A DNA stretch of 8,025 nt from the NCBI GenBank assembly GCA_905199135.1, contig CAJKFC010000081.1, forward strand, positions 1-8,025, given 5' to 3'. Each line of letters begins with the position of its first letter. Positions within the stretch are counted from its first letter, which is position 1. The notes under the pieces were generated by a model. That model ran no database searches and was not told the origin of the DNA. It saw only the letters and a program-made list of their open reading frames with translations. The translations under genes were made by a program, and so were the position numbers. This document shows positions 5,106-8,025 of this stretch, in pieces. The stretch is from an uncultured Eubacteriales bacterium (GTDB lineage: Bacteria > Bacillota > Clostridia > Oscillospirales > Butyricicoccaceae).

Positions 5106-5645
5106 ATGAAGGTATTTTTGAGAGAAAAGCCCATGGGCGAGGCAAATATTTTCACCGAAAACAAGAGGCTTTTTATAGAGTTTTCCTGTCCTGCCGACAT
5201 GGATTACATATACCGCCTGACGGCATCGGCAAACGGCGAGACATTAAATATCGGTGTTATGACGGTGGAAAAAGGCCGTTTTTATATCAAAAAAAGGCTG
5301 GACACCGCCTTTTGCGGCCCCTCGGGGGAAAAGATAGAAAAGCTGTTTATAGCCGTGAAAAGAATAGGGGGAAAGGGATGTCCGCCCTTTGATTTCTGTC
5401 CCTCGGATTTCAAGGAGCTGGAAAAGGATTTTCCCACCTCCGACGAGGCTCTGCTCAATGCCGTGCAGCGGGGAGGACTGATGAAACTCGACTATATGGG
5501 CGACACATACATAATGGCGCCCTACGACGGCAAAAGGGAGTTTCTCCTTGCGGCCTTTTTCTCGGTGGTCAAAATATGGGAGACGGCGGAGGGGGTTTTT
5601 GCCCTCATGAGACTGGACGGCGAAAACGCCCCGCGCCCCTTTTAG
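5106..5645 (+). CDS. Cytoplasmic protein of unknown function
   Basis: The 179-residue protein starts at the ATG at 5106, after AAGGAGAG (5093-5100); the open frame continues upstream only through the terminator hairpin, so that extension is not real. There is no signal peptide or membrane segment. The N-terminal half (about 1-88) looks like a small beta domain: GEANIFTENKRLFIEFSC, then YIYRLTAS, LNIGVMTVEKGRFYIKKRL and LFIAVKRIG. The C-terminal half has an acidic helix (about 100-122) and a second beta-rich piece, MKLDYMGDTYIMAPYDG to FALMRLDGE. I do not recognise a family and see no catalytic motif. No clear promoter of its own is visible between 5090 and 5106, so it may depend on readthrough from the ndoA operon. 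The next gene has its own promoter. Confidence 0.75.
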   Translation: MKVFLREKPMGEANIFTENKRLFIEFSCPADMDYIYRLTASANGETLNIGVMTVEKGRFYIKKRLDTAFCGPSGEKIEKLFIAVKRIGGKGCPPFDFCPSDFKELEKDFPTSDEALLNAVQRGGLMKLDYMGDTYIMAPYDGKREFLLAAFFSVVKIWETAEGVFALMRLDGENAPRPF

Positions 5646-5705
5646 AAAAATATCGTTTTTGCTCAAAAAAGGCCGTTTATTAACCCTTAAAAGAGGCTGT
5701 TTTGT

Positions 5706-5734
5706 TTGCAATTTCCACCGCTTTGTGATATAAT
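5706..5734 (+). promoter_or_regulatory. Predicted sigma-A promoter of the ftsK/spoIIIE gene with extended -10
   Basis: TTGCAA (5706-5711), 17 bases, then TATAAT (5729-5734) preceded by TGTGA. Transcription from about 5741 gives a leader of about 88 bases. The elements are the same as in the ndoA promoter, though the spacers differ. Confidence 0.7.
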
Positions 5735-5752
5735 ATTACCGTGAGATATTTT

Positions 5753-5796
5753 GCGGCAGACCCGCCCTCATGCTTTTGTGAGACGGTCAGAGCCGC
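5753..5796 (+). promoter_or_regulatory. Imperfect hairpin in the ftsK leader
   Basis: Three nested pairings line up: GCGGC with GCCGC (5753-5757/5792-5796), GACC with GGTC (5759-5762/5785-5788) and CTCA with TGAG (5767-5770/5779-5782), over an 8-base loop. There is no T tract, so it is not a terminator. It could affect mRNA stability or bind a protein. It does not match any riboswitch I know. Confidence 0.4.
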
Positions 5797-5828
5797 GCGG
5801 AAATACATATGCAAATCGGAGCGAAATC

Positions 5829-8025
5829 ATGGCGCAAAACACCAAAAAAACATCTTCGTCCCGCTCTTCGGGCGGGAAAAAGACGGCACCAAAGGCCAAG
5901 GCGGCCGACCAGACGGCGGCAAGACGGCAGATCGCGGGAGCGGTGTGCCTTTTTGCGGCGTTTTTGATGGTGCTTTCATTTTTCAATATAGACGGCTTCG
6001 TGCTGCGCTTTGTCAAGAACACGGGCAAAGGGCTTTTGGGCGCGGGCTTTTTTGTGCTGCCCTTTTCTCTTTTGGCGGCGGGGGGAATCCTGCTTCTCAA
6101 ACCAAAAAAGAAAAAGACGGCCGCCCTTGTGCTCATTCTTATTTTGCCTCTGCTTTTGGGAATGACGGCTCATGTGATGACATCGGGCAGAAAGCTGCCG
6201 CTGAATGACATAAAATCCTTTTACATAAACGGTCAGACCCTGAAATCGGGCGGAGCGCTGGCAGGTTATCTGTCCTCCCTCATTTCAAAGGCCATATCCC
6301 CTCTGGGCACGGGAGTTCTGTGCGGACTTCTGCTCGTAGGCGATCTGGCGATTCTCTTTAAGGTGAACCCCCTTTCCGCCCTGGCGAAAATCGATTTTTC
6401 CTCATATTTTGAGAGAAAAAGAAGGGAAAAAGAGGACAGGGCAAGGCTCAGGGAGGAGCAGTACGAGGAGGAAGAAATCGAGGAGCAGCCTTTGAGACCT
6501 GCAAAGGGCAGGAGGGTCATGGACATACCTCTCGACGGAGAGGACAGACCCAAAAAGCACAAGGGTGAGCCCATCGAGATGGCGCCGCCGAATGTGTCCA
6601 CTCCCGCCGAGGTGCTGGCGAGACAGAAAGGCATTTCAAAACCACAGAAAAACGAGGAAAAATCTTCATATTCCAACGATACAGGCCTCGATTACGACGG
6701 GCCGATACTTAGAGACGGCCTTGTAATGGCGGCTCAGAGCGCCATAGACAGGGAGAAAAAGGCCTATACCGAAAGGGATTTTGAAATGGAGATGCCCGAT
6801 ATCGAGGAGTTTTCCGAGGACGACCTCTTCGCCGCCGAAAACGAAGCCTATTACGACGGCGGAAGAATGGACAGCATTGAGGAAAAAGCCGACGACGCGC
6901 CTCCGTTTGACATGCCCCACAAGACAGAAAGCTCGTCTCAGTTTTATGTGGGCACACCTGTAGGGGAGGAAAAGGCAGACGACAGTCCCCTTGCCGACAG
7001 GTTTGACGCCGTAAAGGCGGGCGGCTCCCCCATAGAGATAAAGCCCAGGGAGAGCGTCGACACAGCCTTTGTGCCCAAGCCTTCGGTATCGCCTTCGGGC
7101 ACGGTTTCTTCTCAGCCCAAGCAGGCGGAAAATGTACCGTACAGCGATAAAAACGACGCCGAGATAGCGGCAATGGTGGAAAAACACAACGCCGAGGAGA
7201 AAAAAGAGTATCTCTATCCCCCCATAAGCCTTTTGAAGAGGATAGACAAGAGCGGCGAGGACGACGGCGGCGAGACGAGAATGCTGGCCGAGAGACTTGT
7301 CGACACCCTTTTGAGCTTTGGCGTAGACAGCAAGGTAATCGGAGTCACAAAAGGTCCTACCGTCACGAGATATGAGCTGGTGCTCCAAAGGGGTACAAAG
7401 TTCTCGAGGGTTTCCAACCTTTCGGAGGACATCGCCCTGGCGCTGGGCGCTCCGTCCATAAGAATATCGACAATTCCCGACAAACTTGCCGTCGGCATCG
7501 AGGTGCCCAACAGGCACCAGCAGACGGTCACCATAAGGGAGATAATAGACAGCCCCGAGTTTAAAAATCACAAGTCCAAAATATGCTTCCCCGTGGGCAG
7601 AGACATCGCCAACGCCAAGATAGTGGGCGACATAGGCAAAATGCCCCATATGCTGATAGCGGGTACCACGGGCTCGGGTAAATCGGTGTGCATAAACTCG
7701 ATACTGATAAGCCTTCTCTACAAATCGAGCCCCGAAGAGGTAAGGCTCATCATGATAGACCCCAAGATGATAGAGCTGGGCGTATACAACGGCATACCCC
7801 ATCTTCTGATCCCCGTCGTCACCGACCCGAAAAAGGCGTCGGGCGCCCTCAACTGGGCGGTGGGCGAAATGATGAGAAGGTACAGACTTCTGTCCGAGAT
7901 GGGCGTCCGAGACCTTGCCTCATATAACGACGAGGTGAGAAGCCGCGGAGAGGGCGAGATACTTCCCCAGATTGTCATAGTCATCGACGAGCTGGCAGAC
8001 CTCATGTTCGTGGCGGCAAAAGAGG
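5829..8025 (+). CDS. ftsK: FtsK/SpoIIIE family DNA translocase, C-terminus beyond the window
   Basis: The 732 codons seen start at an ATG seven bases after GGAG (5818-5821) and read open to the window end. The protein is a membrane-anchored, ATP-driven DNA pump that clears or moves chromosomal DNA across the closing septum at division or sporulation. After a basic N-terminus there are about four membrane segments (roughly 35-53, 67-91, 97-116 and 142-178). A long charged linker, rich in Glu, Asp, Lys and Pro, spans about 190-455. The motor starts near YLYPPISLL (461 on) with the alpha domain VTKGPTVTRYELVL, then the beta domain with Walker A GTTGSGKS (612-619), IDPKMIELGVYNGIPHL and Walker B IVIVIDELADLM (715-726). 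All match FtsK/SpoIIIE. The gamma (winged-helix) domain would follow outside the window. SpoIIIE, SftA and FtsK cannot be separated here; four membrane segments argue against SftA. Confidence 0.96.
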   Translation, partial: MAQNTKKTSSSRSSGGKKTAPKAKAADQTAARRQIAGAVCLFAAFLMVLSFFNIDGFVLRFVKNTGKGLLGAGFFVLPFSLLAAGGILLLKPKKKKTAALVLILILPLLLGMTAHVMTSGRKLPLNDIKSFYINGQTLKSGGALAGYLSSLISKAISPLGTGVLCGLLLVGDLAILFKVNPLSALAKIDFSSYFERKRREKEDRARLREEQYEEEEIEEQPLRPAKGRRVMDIPLDGEDRPKKHKGEPIEMAPPNVSTPAEVLARQKGISKPQKNEEKSSYSNDTGLDYDGPILRDGLVMAAQSAIDREKKAYTERDFEMEMPDIEEFSEDDLFAAENEAYYDGGRMDSIEEKADDAPPFDMPHKTESSSQFYVGTPVGEEKADDSPLADRFDAVKAGGSPIEIKPRESVDTAFVPKPSVSPSGTVSSQPKQAENVPYSDKNDAEIAAMVEKHNAEEKKEYLYPPISLLKRIDKSGEDDGGETRMLAERLVDTLLSFGVDSKVIGVTKGPTVTRYELVLQRGTKFSRVSNLSEDIALALGAPSIRISTIPDKLAVGIEVPNRHQQTVTIREIIDSPEFKNHKSKICFPVGRDIANAKIVGDIGKMPHMLIAGTTGSGKSVCINSILISLLYKSSPEEVRLIMIDPKMIELGVYNGIPHLLIPVVTDPKKASGALNWAVGEMMRRYRLLSEMGVRDLASYNDEVRSRGEGEILPQIVIVIDELADLMFVAAKE

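Noticed and set aside
5665..5702. Imperfect 14-base direct repeat (5665-5678 and 5689-5702, 12 of 14 matching) before the ftsK promoter
   Set aside because: The units are low-complexity A and T runs around GGC. It is not a hairpin and too weak to call an operator.
5244..5711. Minus-strand frame over 5106-5645
   Set aside because: It has no ribosome binding site, its sequence is shadow-like, and the plus-strand gene has a good start and a natural end.
6666..7802. A 378-codon open frame on the minus strand
   Set aside because: It is antisense to the FtsK/SpoIIIE gene, which has Walker A, Walker B and membrane segments. Its Tyr/Arg-rich translation is typical of a shadow frame.
1..8025. CRISPR arrays, tRNA or rRNA genes, insertion sequences, phage genes
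   Set aside because: No regularly spaced repeats, cloverleaf-like segments, transposase motifs or phage structural genes were seen on either strand.

Overview
The window looks like a piece of an uncultured Clostridia-type (low-GC Gram-positive, Firmicutes) genome, most likely as a metagenomic contig. From about position 700 onward the base composition is moderate, the genes use many ATA, AGA and AGG codons, starts are preceded by GGAG-type ribosome binding sites, promoters are plain sigma-A type, and the recognisable proteins (M3 oligoendopeptidase, NdoA/MazF toxin, FtsK/SpoIIIE translocase) fit that group. The species cannot be named from the sequence.

Region 1-700 is odd. Bases 101 to 1 on the minus strand encode the first 33 residues of ribosomal protein L16 and run off the window, but there is no rpsC and no ribosome binding site upstream. 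Immediately beside it, on the plus strand, is an AT-rich gene for a secreted metzincin-like zinc metalloprotease. It has lost its normal start and has one in-frame TGA at 191-193. This is either an assembly or library chimera near positions 102-110, or a genuinely rearranged and decaying locus. The metalloprotease is followed, with its stop codon inside the next ribosome binding site, by a secreted protein (701-1561) made of two related copies of one domain. A bidirectional hairpin terminator at about 1566-1592 separates this block from the convergent pepF-like gene.

Region 1609-3919 holds an M3 family oligoendopeptidase on the minus strand and, divergently, a small lipoprotein. The two promoters lie back to back over short overlapping palindromes (3345-3366) that could be an operator.

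Region 3911-5090 is a two-gene unit: the RNase toxin NdoA/MazF with no visible antitoxin gene, overlapping by four bases (ATGA) a secreted protein of unknown function, and closed by a strong hairpin terminator at 5059-5090. A small cytoplasmic protein of unknown function follows (5106-5645). The last gene, starting at 5829 and cut by the window end, is an FtsK/SpoIIIE DNA translocase: four membrane segments, a long charged linker and the motor domain through Walker B. The promoters of ndoA and ftsK share the same unusual layout, TTGCAA, 17 bases, TATAAT with a TGTGA lead-in.

Nothing here makes a convincing new multi-gene system. The points most worth checking are the L16/metalloprotease junction with its in-frame TGA, the antitoxin-less NdoA coupled to an exported protein, and the divergent operator.
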